The notes beneath the pieces were generated by a model. The model was not told the origin of the DNA and searched no databases. It worked only from the letters and a program-made list of their open reading frames with translations. The translations under genes and the position numbers were made by a program. From an uncultured Ruminococcus sp. (GTDB taxonomy: Bacteria > Bacillota > Clostridia > Oscillospirales > Acutalibacteraceae), in NCBI GenBank assembly GCA_902773045.1, contig CACYDE010000018.1, positions 1 to 15,604 on the forward strand: a stretch of 15,604 bases of DNA. The letters run 5' to 3'. Shown in pieces: positions 1 through 6,490 of the stretch. The stretch's first letter is position 1, and each line of letters opens with the position of its first letter.

Positions 1-19
1 CGCCAGTATGCCTTCGTCC

Positions 20-84
20 TCCGCCTTGCTCTGCACTCACCGGCATCGTCTCCTTTTGTCCGTCTATTTATTTGGATTGCTATA
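20..84 (-). repeat. 65-bp terminal inverted repeat, left copy
   Basis: This segment is the reverse complement of 15540-15604, with 64 of 65 positions identical. Homology stops exactly at the TATA at 81-84. On the other side the window end prevents measuring it, so the true repeat may be longer and may include 1-19. Read on the minus strand it has a GGAG and then an ATG at 46-44. That opens a reading frame starting MPVSAEQGG and running without a stop to the window edge (15 codons). I do not recognise this peptide. The pattern fits a multicopy dispersed element or the 5' end of a multicopy gene, with both copies pointing outward. Confidence 0.9.
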
Positions 85-203
85 AGCATAAATTGAAAAT
101 TTATTTCTTCACAGTTCCTAAAATAAATTATCTTTCAAAATGCATAAACAAAAGATATTTTATCTTACGATCGGCTATGATTTTTTGTTGTAAAGGAGAA
201 TTT

Positions 204-1226
204 ATGTTTAAGAAAAAATGTAATGCGTTTATTCGGAATGCTGCGGTTATAACGCTTTCTGCTTTGACGGCGGTTTCGTTCTTTTCGGGGTGCGGAAATA
301 TTGATGAAGAGGATAACCCTGTCGAAGAGACAAAAAGTGAACCGGGGAAACTCAGTGTTGTAACGACGATTTTTCCCCAATATGATTTTGCAAAGCAGAT
401 AGGCGGAGACAAGGCGGATTTCACAATGCTTCTGGGTCCCGGGGAAGAAGCGCATACCTATGAACCTACGCCACAGGATATTATAGAGATCCAGAACGCT
501 GACATATTCATCTGCGTCGGAGGCGAGTCCGAGTCGTGGGTCGATGATATTCTTTCTTCTTTTGATACGAGCGGAATGGAGATCATCAATATGATGAGCT
601 TGGTTGACGTTGTCGAGGAAGAGATCGTTGAAGGAATGGAAGAAGAGGAAGAAGACGGAGCCGATGAAGAGGAGACAGGCGACGGCGATGAGGAAACGGA
701 ATACGACGAGCATGTCTGGACTTCAATTGACAACGCGCAGATCATATCTCAGGCGATCGCAGACGCGTTTTGTGAAAAAGACGAAGCCAATTCTTCTTTT
801 TACAGAGTGAACTGCGAAAAGTATCTTTCGGAACTTTCGGATCTGAAGAAAAGCTTTAATTCTGCGGTCAACAGTATGGAGAATAAAACGATCGTTTTTG
901 GTGACAGATTCCCGTTGAGATATTTTGCAGACGAGTTCGGGCTTGATTACTATGCGGCTTTTCCCGGCTGTGCGGAACAGAGTGAGCCGAGTGCGGGAAC
1001 GGTTGCTTTTTTGATCGAGAAGGTGAGAGAAGAAGAAATTCCCGTTGTGTTTTATCTCGAGCTTTCAAACGGAAAGATCGCCGAGACGATCGCCGAAAGT
1101 ACAGGAGCGAAAACCATGCGCTTCAATTCCTGTCATAACGTTACGATGGAACAGTTCCTTGACGGAGTGACGTATATCGATCTCATGAGAGAGAATGTTT
1201 CCGCTCTGGAAGCTTTATCCGAGTGA
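204..1226 (+). CDS. Zinc/manganese ABC transporter substrate-binding lipoprotein (ZnuA/AdcA family)
   Basis: This 340-residue protein is a cluster 9 metal-binding lipoprotein that would capture Zn2+ or Mn2+ outside the membrane and hand it to an ABC permease. The start at 204 is chosen because AAAGGAG lies at 192-198 and the product then begins with a lipoprotein signal peptide (MFKKK, hydrophobic stretch, FFSGC lipobox). The in-frame upstream start at 72 would add 44 residues ahead of that signal. Family motifs include GEEAHTYEPTPQDI with metal-ligand His84, and EHVWTS with His170. The segment usually giving a third histidine reads FGDRFPLRYF instead. The loop before His170, normally His-rich in zinc-specific members, is strongly acidic (about two thirds Asp or Glu between residues 138 and 169) and has no histidine. 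The C-terminal SCHNVT segment is typical of clostridial members. No permease or ATPase gene is adjacent in the window, so it is an orphan here and its metal specificity is open. Confidence 0.88.
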   Translation: MFKKKCNAFIRNAAVITLSALTAVSFFSGCGNIDEEDNPVEETKSEPGKLSVVTTIFPQYDFAKQIGGDKADFTMLLGPGEEAHTYEPTPQDIIEIQNADIFICVGGESESWVDDILSSFDTSGMEIINMMSLVDVVEEEIVEGMEEEEEDGADEEETGDGDEETEYDEHVWTSIDNAQIISQAIADAFCEKDEANSSFYRVNCEKYLSELSDLKKSFNSAVNSMENKTIVFGDRFPLRYFADEFGLDYYAAFPGCAEQSEPSAGTVAFLIEKVREEEIPVVFYLELSNGKIAETIAESTGAKTMRFNSCHNVTMEQFLDGVTYIDLMRENVSALEALSE

Positions 1227-1263
1227 GAAAGAATGTAATGTTTTGTTTCTCACTCGGATAAAG
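1213..1263 (+). terminator. Perfect 18-bp hairpin overlapping the stop codon of the metal-binding lipoprotein gene
   Basis: The arms 1213-1230 and 1246-1263 are perfectly complementary over 18 bp, with a 15-nt loop. The left arm contains the last codons and the TGA stop (1224-1226). No clean U-tract follows, only TCTTTGCGG, so it may act as a weak terminator or as a 3' end stabiliser of the mRNA. It separates this gene from the alaS promoter at 1290. Confidence 0.6.
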
Positions 1264-1289
1264 TCTTTGCGGCTTTCATCAGATTTTTC

Positions 1290-1318
1290 TTGACTTTTTT
1301 TAGAAAGAGTTATATAAT
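1290..1318 (+). promoter_or_regulatory. Sigma-A promoter of the alaS T-box transcript
   Basis: TTGACT (1290-1295) and TATAAT (1313-1318) are separated by exactly 17 bases, an almost ideal housekeeping promoter. Transcription would begin near 1325, just before the T-box leader. Confidence 0.85.
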
Positions 1319-1324
1319 CTTCTT

Positions 1325-1568
1325 GATACGGGCTGTGAAAAGACGAGTTTTCGAATTTGCCATTCAGAGAGAGAACGTTTGGTGAGAGTTCTTTGGTCAA
1401 ATCGTTGACGGCTACCTTGGAGCCTCTGTGCGAAAGTGCAGCGTAAATTCTGCGTTAAAGAACGATCGAGTGATGTGTAATGTTTTTGATTTTACACATA
1501 ATACGGGTGGTACCACGGTAATTATTATCGTCCCATGGAGCGCACGGCTTCGTGGGATTTTTGTTTTG
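1325..1568 (+). ncRNA. T-box riboswitch leader of alaS (tRNA-Ala responsive)
   Basis: The hallmark T-box sequence GGGTGGTACCACGG lies at 1505-1518. Its TGGT bulge (1508-1511) would pair with the ACCA end of uncharged tRNA, consistent with the A73 discriminator of tRNA-Ala. The upstream CAGAGAGAGAAC and GGTGAGAG segments (about 1364-1388) resemble the conserved distal part of Stem I. A GCT alanine codon followed by A at 1411-1413 is a plausible specifier. The terminator hairpin has a 10-bp stem (1531-1540 with 1548-1557) followed by TTTTTGTTTT. Uncharged tRNA-Ala would stabilise the antiterminator and switch on alaS. The Stem I fold and the specifier were assigned by eye and are less certain than the T-box core and the terminator. 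Confidence 0.9.
1531..1567 (+). terminator. Regulated terminator of the alaS T-box
   Basis: A 10-bp stem, including two G-U pairs, with a 7-base loop, followed by a T-rich tract at 1558-1567. It is the OFF-state structure, mutually exclusive with pairing of the T-box core to the TCCC at its 5' side. Confidence 0.8.
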
Positions 1569-1686
1569 CCGTGACTTTCCGATGAAGAAAATAATTCAGG
1601 CGATCGTAATAAGCAAAGAATTTTTGTGCGGTGTTGCCTTTGTTTTACGATCGGCTAAGAAAATTATTTATAAGGAGATAATTAAA

Positions 1687-4320
1687 ATGGAATGGACAGG
1701 ACTTAACGAACTTCGTGAGAAGTATCTTTCGTTTTTTGAATCTAAAGGTCATTTGCGTTTAAAGAGCTTTCCGCTCGTTCCGCCGAAGGACGATAAAAGC
1801 CTTCTTCTCATAAATTCGGGAATGGCGCCGATGAAAAAGTATTTCACGGGAGAGGTTACTCCTCCGAGAAAAAGAGTTACAACATGTCAGAAATGTATCA
1901 GAACTCCCGATATCGAACGCGTCGGAATAACTGCGCGTCATGGAACATACTTTGAAATGCTCGGTAATTTCTCGTTTGGCGACTACTTCAAAGAGGAAGC
2001 TACAACATGGGCTTGGGAATTTTTCACCGAGGTTCTTGAAATGCCTAAGGAAAAGCTTTACGTTTCGATTTATGAAAACGACGAGGAAGCGTTTAAAATA
2101 TGGACCGAGAGAAGAGGAGTTGAAGCTTCTCACGTTGTTCGTCTCGGAAAAGAAGATAATTTCTGGGAGCATGGTTCGGGTCCCTGCGGTCCGTGCTCGG
2201 AGATCTATTTTGACCGCGGAGAAGAAAAGGGCTGCGGAAAGCCTACTTGCGGAGTAGGCTGCGACTGTGACAGATACGTTGAGGTCTGGAATCTCGTTTT
2301 CACTCAGTTCGACAGTGACGGCAAGGGAACGTATACTCCTCTCGACCACCCGAATATAGATACGGGAATGGGTCTTGAAAGACTTGCGTGCGTTATGCAG
2401 GGCGTTGACAACCTTTTCCTTGTTGATACGGTTCAGAATATTATGAAGCATATAAGCGAGATCACGGGTGTTAAGTACGGCGAAAATGAAAAAAGCGATA
2501 TTTCCCTTCGTGTAATTACCGATCATATCAGATCGACTACATTTATGATAAGCGACGGTGTAATGCCGTCAAACGAAGGCAAGGGCTATGTCCTTCGCAG
2601 ACTCCTCAGAAGAGCTGCACGTCACGGACGTATGCTCGGCGTAACAGAGCCTTTCCTCTATAAGGTCTGCTCGACAGTTATAAAGGAGAACGAAACGGCT
2701 TATCCGGAGCTTCGTGAAAAGGAAGATTTCATTACAAAGCTTATAAAGGTTGAAGAAGAAAACTTCAATAAGAACGTTGAACAAGGTATGTCGCTGCTTA
2801 AGAACATCATGGATAATAACAATGAAAAAACCATCAGCGGCGCGGATGCCTTCAAACTCAGCGATACCTACGGTTTCCCGATCGATCTCACCAAGGAGAT
2901 CGCGGCGGACAGCGGCTTCACAGTCGATGAAGAGAAATTCAGAGAGCTTCTTGCGGAGCAGAAAAAGCGTGCAAGAGACGCCCGCAAAAACGCAGGCGCC
3001 GACGCATGGATAAGTGACTCCACGGATCTTTCCGATATTTCTAAGACCGATTTCACCGGTTACACAAGCTTCTCGAGTGAGTCTAAGGTTCTTGCTCTTG
3101 TCAAGGACGGTGAAAGAGCGGAGGCTGCCTATGAGGGAGATGAGGTTTTAATTATTCTCGACAAAACGCCGTTCTACGCTGAAAGCGGCGGTCAGATCGG
3201 CGATACAGGCGTAATTTCCTGCGGCGATTTCATTGCGGAGATCACCAACACTACAAAAAACAATAACGGAATTTATTTCCATACGGCGAAAATCGTCAGA
3301 GGTATGGCAAGCGTAGGCGCAGACGTTACAGCTTGTATTAAGGCTTCAAGACGAGAGGATATCATGAGAAATCATACTGCGGCTCACCTTTTGCAGGCGG
3401 CTCTCAGAGAGGTTCTCGGAACTCACGTTCAGCAGGCGGGTCAGCTCGTTTCAGACGATAAATTCAGATTCGACTTCACTCATTTCTCCGCCATGACGGC
3501 AGATGAGATCAAAAAAGTCGAGGAGCTTGTTAACGCTAAAATCTTTGAGGCGATCGAGGTCACAAGCACGGAAATGCCGATCGAGGAAGCAAGAAAGCTC
3601 GGTGCAATGGCTCTCTTCGGCGAGAAGTACGGCGATATCGTCAGAGTTGTAAAAGCAAGTGACTTCTCCATCGAATTCTGCGGAGGTACTCACGTAAACA
3701 ACACGTCGAAGCTCGGACTTTTCCATATCCGTTCGGAGGCTTCCGCAGCGGCAGGTGTGAGAAGAATCGAAGCTGTTACAGGTCACGGAGTCCTTTCTTG
3801 TCTTTCGGGCGCGGTAGGAATTATTCATGAAGCTGCGGACAAACTGAAACTGCCCAATCCGTGGGAACTTGTTCAGGGCTGTGAAAAGGTTTCTGAAACT
3901 CTGAAAGAAAAAGACAGGAAGATCGATGAGCTTAACGGAAAACTGGCTATGGGTATGGTTTCCGAAATTATTGCTTCGGAAAAAGTTGAGAAGAATGTAA
4001 GCATATTCACCGGAATTCTCGAAGGTGTTTCCGCAGATATGCTGAGAAATATCTGTGATAAGGTCACGGACAGATATCCCAATGCTGTTGTAGTTCTTGC
4101 AGGAAAGAATGACGGCAAAGGAACGTTTGCCGTTTCATGCACAAAAGAAGCCGTAAGAGCAGGAGTCAAAGCAGGTTCAGTCGCAAAGGCGATCGCACAG
4201 CTCACAGGCGGCAACGGCGGCGGAAAGCCGGAAATGGCGATGGCAGGAGCTAAAGATATTTCTAAGATCGAATCTGCAATATCTCAGGTTGTTTCGGTTA
4301 TCTCTCCGATGATCTCCTGA
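1687..4320 (+). CDS. alaS: Alanine-tRNA ligase (AlaRS)
   Basis: This cytoplasmic class II synthetase of 877 residues charges tRNA-Ala and edits mischarged Ser- or Gly-tRNA-Ala. The start at 1687 has AAGGAG at 1672-1677 and gives the family N-terminus MEWTGLNELREKYLSFFESK. The in-frame start at 1552 lies inside the T-box terminator and is rejected. The class II catalytic core occupies about residues 1-240, and includes a cysteine-rich segment (GCGKPTCGVGCDCDRY) common in clostridial AlaRS. The editing domain has the zinc and editing residues His563 and His567 (HTAAH) and Cys665 and His669 (CGGTH), almost the same numbering as in E. coli AlaRS. The C-terminal DHHA1-type domain ends with GGNGGGKPEMAMAGAKD. 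Length is normal and no key residue is missing. It is monocistronic, controlled by the T-box and followed by a strong terminator. Confidence 0.98.
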   Translation: MEWTGLNELREKYLSFFESKGHLRLKSFPLVPPKDDKSLLLINSGMAPMKKYFTGEVTPPRKRVTTCQKCIRTPDIERVGITARHGTYFEMLGNFSFGDYFKEEATTWAWEFFTEVLEMPKEKLYVSIYENDEEAFKIWTERRGVEASHVVRLGKEDNFWEHGSGPCGPCSEIYFDRGEEKGCGKPTCGVGCDCDRYVEVWNLVFTQFDSDGKGTYTPLDHPNIDTGMGLERLACVMQGVDNLFLVDTVQNIMKHISEITGVKYGENEKSDISLRVITDHIRSTTFMISDGVMPSNEGKGYVLRRLLRRAARHGRMLGVTEPFLYKVCSTVIKENETAYPELREKEDFITKLIKVEEENFNKNVEQGMSLLKNIMDNNNEKTISGADAFKLSDTYGFPIDLTKEIAADSGFTVDEEKFRELLAEQKKRARDARKNAGADAWISDSTDLSDISKTDFTGYTSFSSESKVLALVKDGERAEAAYEGDEVLIILDKTPFYAESGGQIGDTGVISCGDFIAEITNTTKNNNGIYFHTAKIVRGMASVGADVTACIKASRREDIMRNHTAAHLLQAALREVLGTHVQQAGQLVSDDKFRFDFTHFSAMTADEIKKVEELVNAKIFEAIEVTSTEMPIEEARKLGAMALFGEKYGDIVRVVKASDFSIEFCGGTHVNNTSKLGLFHIRSEASAAAGVRRIEAVTGHGVLSCLSGAVGIIHEAADKLKLPNPWELVQGCEKVSETLKEKDRKIDELNGKLAMGMVSEIIASEKVEKNVSIFTGILEGVSADMLRNICDKVTDRYPNAVVVLAGKNDGKGTFAVSCTKEAVRAGVKAGSVAKAIAQLTGGNGGGKPEMAMAGAKDISKIESAISQVVSVISPMIS

Positions 4321-4402
4321 TAATGTTATATTAGGCAGCAGCGAAGCGCGCTGCCGCCAAAAAACGATCGGGTAAGGTTTTTATTATCATAAATAGTGAA
4401 AG

Positions 4403-4454
4403 ACGAACCAATGAGAGCGACAATCAAGGGATAACTCTTTTGGTTCGTTTTTTT
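4403..4454 (+). terminator. Rho-independent terminator of alaS
   Basis: A 9-bp perfect stem (ACGAACCAA at 4403-4411 with TTGGTTCGT at 4440-4448), possibly extended by GAG/CTC, is followed by a run of T to 4454. It lies between the convergent alaS and spmB genes. The minus strand shows only a short T stretch, so it serves mainly alaS. A GC-rich hairpin at about 4334-4355 precedes it without a U-tract. Confidence 0.88.
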
Positions 4455-4460
4455 GAAAAC

Positions 4461-4976
4461 TCAGCCGAAACTGCTATGCATGACTGTGAAGCATGCCGCT
4501 GCCATGCCTGCAAAATCTCCGATAAGCGCACAGGGAATTGTGTAACCGGTGTTTTTGACGTTGACGGCTCCGTAGTAGACTGCAATGCAGTAGAATGTCG
4601 TTTCCGTCGAACCTGTTATAACGGCAGCGATTTTTGACGTCAAAGAATTTGCACCGCTGTCTTTTACTATACGATCAAGCAGTGCCAGCGATCCGCTTCC
4701 GCTTATGGGTTTCAGAAGAAAAAGCGGTGCGATCTCTGTGGGTACTCCGATTTTTTCCATAATAGGTCTGATGATATCGGTTATCATATCGAGAGCGCCG
4801 CTTGATTTGAACATTCCCACTGCCGTGATGAGACCGATGAGTGACGGCGCGATCGAATACATTGTTTTTAATCCGTCCTTTGCGCCGTTTATGAAGCAGT
4901 CGAAGACGGGAACTTTTTTCGCCAGACCATAGGATATTATCAGTAATATAACTATCGGCATAATTAACGCTGTCAT
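4461..4976 (-). CDS. spmB: Spore maturation protein B
   Basis: This is an integral membrane protein of 171 residues from the SpmB family (nucleoside-recognition/Gate domain). In Bacillus it acts with SpmA during spore maturation, where the pair is linked to spore-core dehydration. The reading starts MTALIMPIVILLIISYG (membrane segment), then has the family stretches FINGAKDGLKTMYSIAPSLI, PLFLLKPISGSGSLALLD and ITGSTETTFYCIAVYYGAV. The length is close to the usual 175-180. The start ATG is preceded on the minus strand by AAGGTGAT. It lies 11 bases downstream of spmA and is clearly co-transcribed. The gene also persists in clostridia that are not known to sporulate, so it suggests sporulation but does not prove it. 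Confidence 0.93.
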   Translation of the reverse strand: MTALIMPIVILLIISYGLAKKVPVFDCFINGAKDGLKTMYSIAPSLIGLITAVGMFKSSGALDMITDIIRPIMEKIGVPTEIAPLFLLKPISGSGSLALLDRIVKDSGANSLTSKIAAVITGSTETTFYCIAVYYGAVNVKNTGYTIPCALIGDFAGMAAACFTVMHSSFG

Positions 4977-4987
4977 TTTTTATCACC

Positions 4988-5569
4988 TTATTTTTTATTG
5001 TAAAACATTTTTACGGAAAATATACCCATTGCCATTCCAAATACCGAAGCCGCCCAAATGTACTGGATAATGGAAGTCGGTTGATCGGTGCCGTTTGATT
5101 TAAGAACCGAAAGGATCATTGTGGGAATGAGTTGTATCGATGTCGTGTTAAGAATTACCAGCATAACCATATTTCTGTCAGCCGTATCTTTTTGATCGAG
5201 CCGTCTTTCTTTTTCAAGTTCCCTCATGGCTTTGATCCCGAGTGGGGTGGCAGCGTTTCCAAGTCCCAGAAGATTTGCTGTGAAATTTGAACAGACAGCG
5301 CCGAATGCGGCAGAGTCAGGATCAAGTTCCGGAAACAAACGAGAGAGAAACGGCGAAAGAAGTTTTGCAATTTTTTTTGCCGCTCCGCTTTTTTCTGCGA
5401 TTTCCATCAGCCCGCTCCAAAGACAGATAGTGCCTGTCATAGTAATTATAAGTTCGACCGCATCGTTCGCTGATGTAAGAACTTCGTTGCTCAGTGAATC
5501 GGATCTCCCGGTTATCAGTGAACAGATAACGCTCAGTATAATGATGGCGCACCAGATATAATTTAACAT
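4988..5569 (-). CDS. spmA: Spore maturation protein A
   Basis: This is a membrane protein of 193 residues, partner of SpmB. I chose the ATG at 5569 because it gives the usual SpmA N-terminus MLNYIWCAIIILSVI and has GGGAG five bases before the TGCGT spacer. A TTG 17 codons upstream (5620) keeps the frame open but has no ribosome binding site and overlaps the divergent promoter. Family features include TMTGTICLWSGLMEIAEKSG, the FTANLLGLGNAATPLG motif, and the ALVKRELE-like segment read here as AMRELEKERR. The NTTSIQLIPT stretch lies in a late membrane helix. The protein is of normal length. Together with spmB it forms a two-gene minus-strand operon. No convincing sigma-A or sigma-E promoter was recognised upstream. 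Confidence 0.94.
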   Translation of the reverse strand: MLNYIWCAIIILSVICSLITGRSDSLSNEVLTSANDAVELIITMTGTICLWSGLMEIAEKSGAAKKIAKLLSPFLSRLFPELDPDSAAFGAVCSNFTANLLGLGNAATPLGIKAMRELEKERRLDQKDTADRNMVMLVILNTTSIQLIPTMILSVLKSNGTDQPTSIIQYIWAASVFGMAMGIFSVKMFYNKK

Positions 5570-5606
5570 ACGCACTCCCAAATTTACCAATTTTTTGTAG
5601 AAAAGG

Positions 5607-5635
5607 TTGACTTTTGCCAATTTTTGGTTTATAAT
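5607..5635 (+). promoter_or_regulatory. Sigma-A promoter reading toward the AbrB-like gene
   Basis: TTGACT (5607-5612), a 17-base spacer and TATAAT (5630-5635). It has the same -35 hexamer and spacing as the alaS promoter. Transcription would start near 5642 and cross the decayed ORF at 5661-5837 before reaching the regulator at 5907, a leader of about 265 nt. It overlaps the upstream region of the divergent spmA. Confidence 0.75.
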
Positions 5636-5660
5636 GAAGAAAAAATTTGTTGGAGAAACA

Positions 5661-5837
5661 GTGAATGATACGAATTTTGGGGTTATTTTTCAATGTTTTA
5701 TGATCCGACATAAATAAGCTATTGTAAAATTTCAGATCAAATGTGCCGCCGCAGGCGGTAAATATGATCCCCATACGTCAAAAGAGGTCATTTTCGCTGC
5801 CGGAAGCGGATATAAAGACGGACGGTGGCATATATAA
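5661..5837 (+). pseudogene. Small ORF interrupted by an in-frame TAA, possibly a decayed gene
   Basis: A GTG at 5661 follows TTGGAG (5650-5655) just downstream of the strong promoter. The frame reads 18 codons to TAA (5715-5717), then continues open for 39 codons to TAA at 5835-5837. The second part encodes peptide such as CAAAGGKYDPHTSKEV and FAAGSGYKDGRWHI. Its GC-richer, codon-like composition stands out from the AT-rich surroundings, but it has no start codon of its own. Without the internal TAA it would be a single 58-codon gene. I do not recognise the protein. Alternatives are a leader peptide followed by chance open frame, or a sequencing error at the stop. Confidence 0.35.
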
Positions 5838-5906
5838 TTTGAAAAATGAGTGATCTTCGAACTGCGCTGACAAATTTTATGATCGTAAAATTAAGGAGGA
5901 TAAAAA

Positions 5907-6158
5907 ATGAAAAGATCGGGTGATTTGTGTAAAATAGACAGCCTTGGACGAGTTGTCATACCTGTCAGACTCAGGAGAAAGTTTGATTTAAAACCGTATG
6001 ACGCGCTAGAGGTTTTTACGGAGGGCGGAAGTATTATTTTGCAGAAATATATTCCAACGTGCGTTTTTTGCGGTGAGGAGGAAAATCTGACCGATTTCGG
6101 CGACAAGTGCATATGCGGTAATTGCATTGCGAAGATCTCCGTTTTGAATGCGGAGTAA
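5907..6158 (+). CDS. AbrB/SpoVT-type transcriptional regulator with C-terminal zinc ribbon
   Basis: This is an 83-residue DNA-binding protein. Residues 5-47 form the swapped-hairpin AbrB fold (GDLCKIDSLGRVVIPVRLRR, then a DALEVF strand), close to Bacillus AbrB and SpoVT transition-state regulators. Residues 52-73 carry two CxxC pairs (Cys52/Cys55 and Cys70/Cys73, plus Cys68), probably a structural zinc ribbon as seen in clostridial AbrB-like proteins. The start has an excellent AAGGAGG (5893-5899) seven bases upstream. It stands alone between the divergent spmAB operon and the pullulanase genes, and is transcribed toward the latter. No terminator is evident after it, but the pullulanases have their own candidate promoter. 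Control of sporulation or starch use is possible but nothing in the sequence proves a target. Confidence 0.88.
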   Translation: MKRSGDLCKIDSLGRVVIPVRLRRKFDLKPYDALEVFTEGGSIILQKYIPTCVFCGEEENLTDFGDKCICGNCIAKISVLNAE

Positions 6159-6490
6159 CTATTGAATGTGGTTTCTGTCACTGCTGAATTTTTATGATTC
6201 CCGTGCTTGTTTTATGCCAATAATTCTTTGATTTGAAGCTCACAGGCGCATAAACAGCATATTGCGCAAAAAATGGAATTAAATTTTGTAAACAATTTAT
6301 AACAAATAAATTAGACTTAATAATTGAAAAAGTGCTGAAAAAATGTTAAAATAATAAATGTCATATTGGCAACTTGCATAAATGTTTTTGTTCCTTTACA
6401 GATTTTTTATTTTATTGATAATCAGCACTGTTGGGGTGTTTATCCCGGCGCTTTTTCACTGCGCCGGCAGTTTCGATAGGAGGAAATAAA
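6159..6490 (+). other. Intergenic region upstream of the first pullulanase
   Basis: Over its 332 bases this region holds no gene I can support. It contains the candidate promoter at 6324-6352 and a GC-rich hairpin at 6445-6467 (CCGGCGC pairing with GCGCCGG, 9-base loop). The hairpin ends 10 bases before the AGGAGG ribosome binding site at 6478-6483. A weaker 5-bp inverted repeat around 6252-6273 has no T-run. No clear terminator for the AbrB-like gene is visible. Confidence 0.6.
6324..6352 (+). promoter_or_regulatory. Candidate promoter of the pullulanase pair
   Basis: TTGAAA (6324-6329), a 17-base spacer and TAAAAT (6347-6352) lie in a very AT-rich stretch. This would give a leader of about 130 nt before the first pullulanase. 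I saw no good match to a CcpA cre site around it. Confidence 0.55.

Noticed and set aside
93..124. Promoter for the metal-binding gene (TTGAAA and TAAAAT)
   Set aside because: The spacer is 20 bases, too long for a confident sigma-A call.
165..180. Zur-type operator before the metal-binding gene
   Set aside because: TTACGAT resembles half of the Bacillus Zur box, but no inverted partner is present and the same sequence precedes alaS.
72..203. Upstream extension of the metal-binding lipoprotein ORF
   Set aside because: It would place 44 residues before a clear lipoprotein signal peptide, it has no ribosome binding site, and it begins inside the end repeat.
458..745. Serine-rich minus-strand ORF
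   Set aside because: It is the mirror of the Glu/Asp-rich loop (GAA and GAG read as serine codons) and has no ribosome binding site.
1552..1686. N-terminal extension of alaS
   Set aside because: It starts in the T-box terminator. The ATG at 1687 has a good ribosome binding site and the family N-terminus.
1759..2526. Long minus-strand ORF opposite alaS
   Set aside because: Antisense shadow of a highly conserved gene, with no family resemblance.
5570..5620. TTG start 17 codons upstream of spmA
   Set aside because: No ribosome binding site, overlap with the divergent promoter, and SpmA proteins normally begin at MLNYIW.
6285..6305. CcpA cre site before the pullulanases
   Set aside because: TGTAAACAATTTAT lacks the central CG and the 3' half of the consensus.
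6431..6490. Upstream start for the first pullulanase
   Set aside because: It would encode a non-signal peptide across the GC hairpin. The TTG at 6491 has AGGAGG and starts a normal signal peptide.
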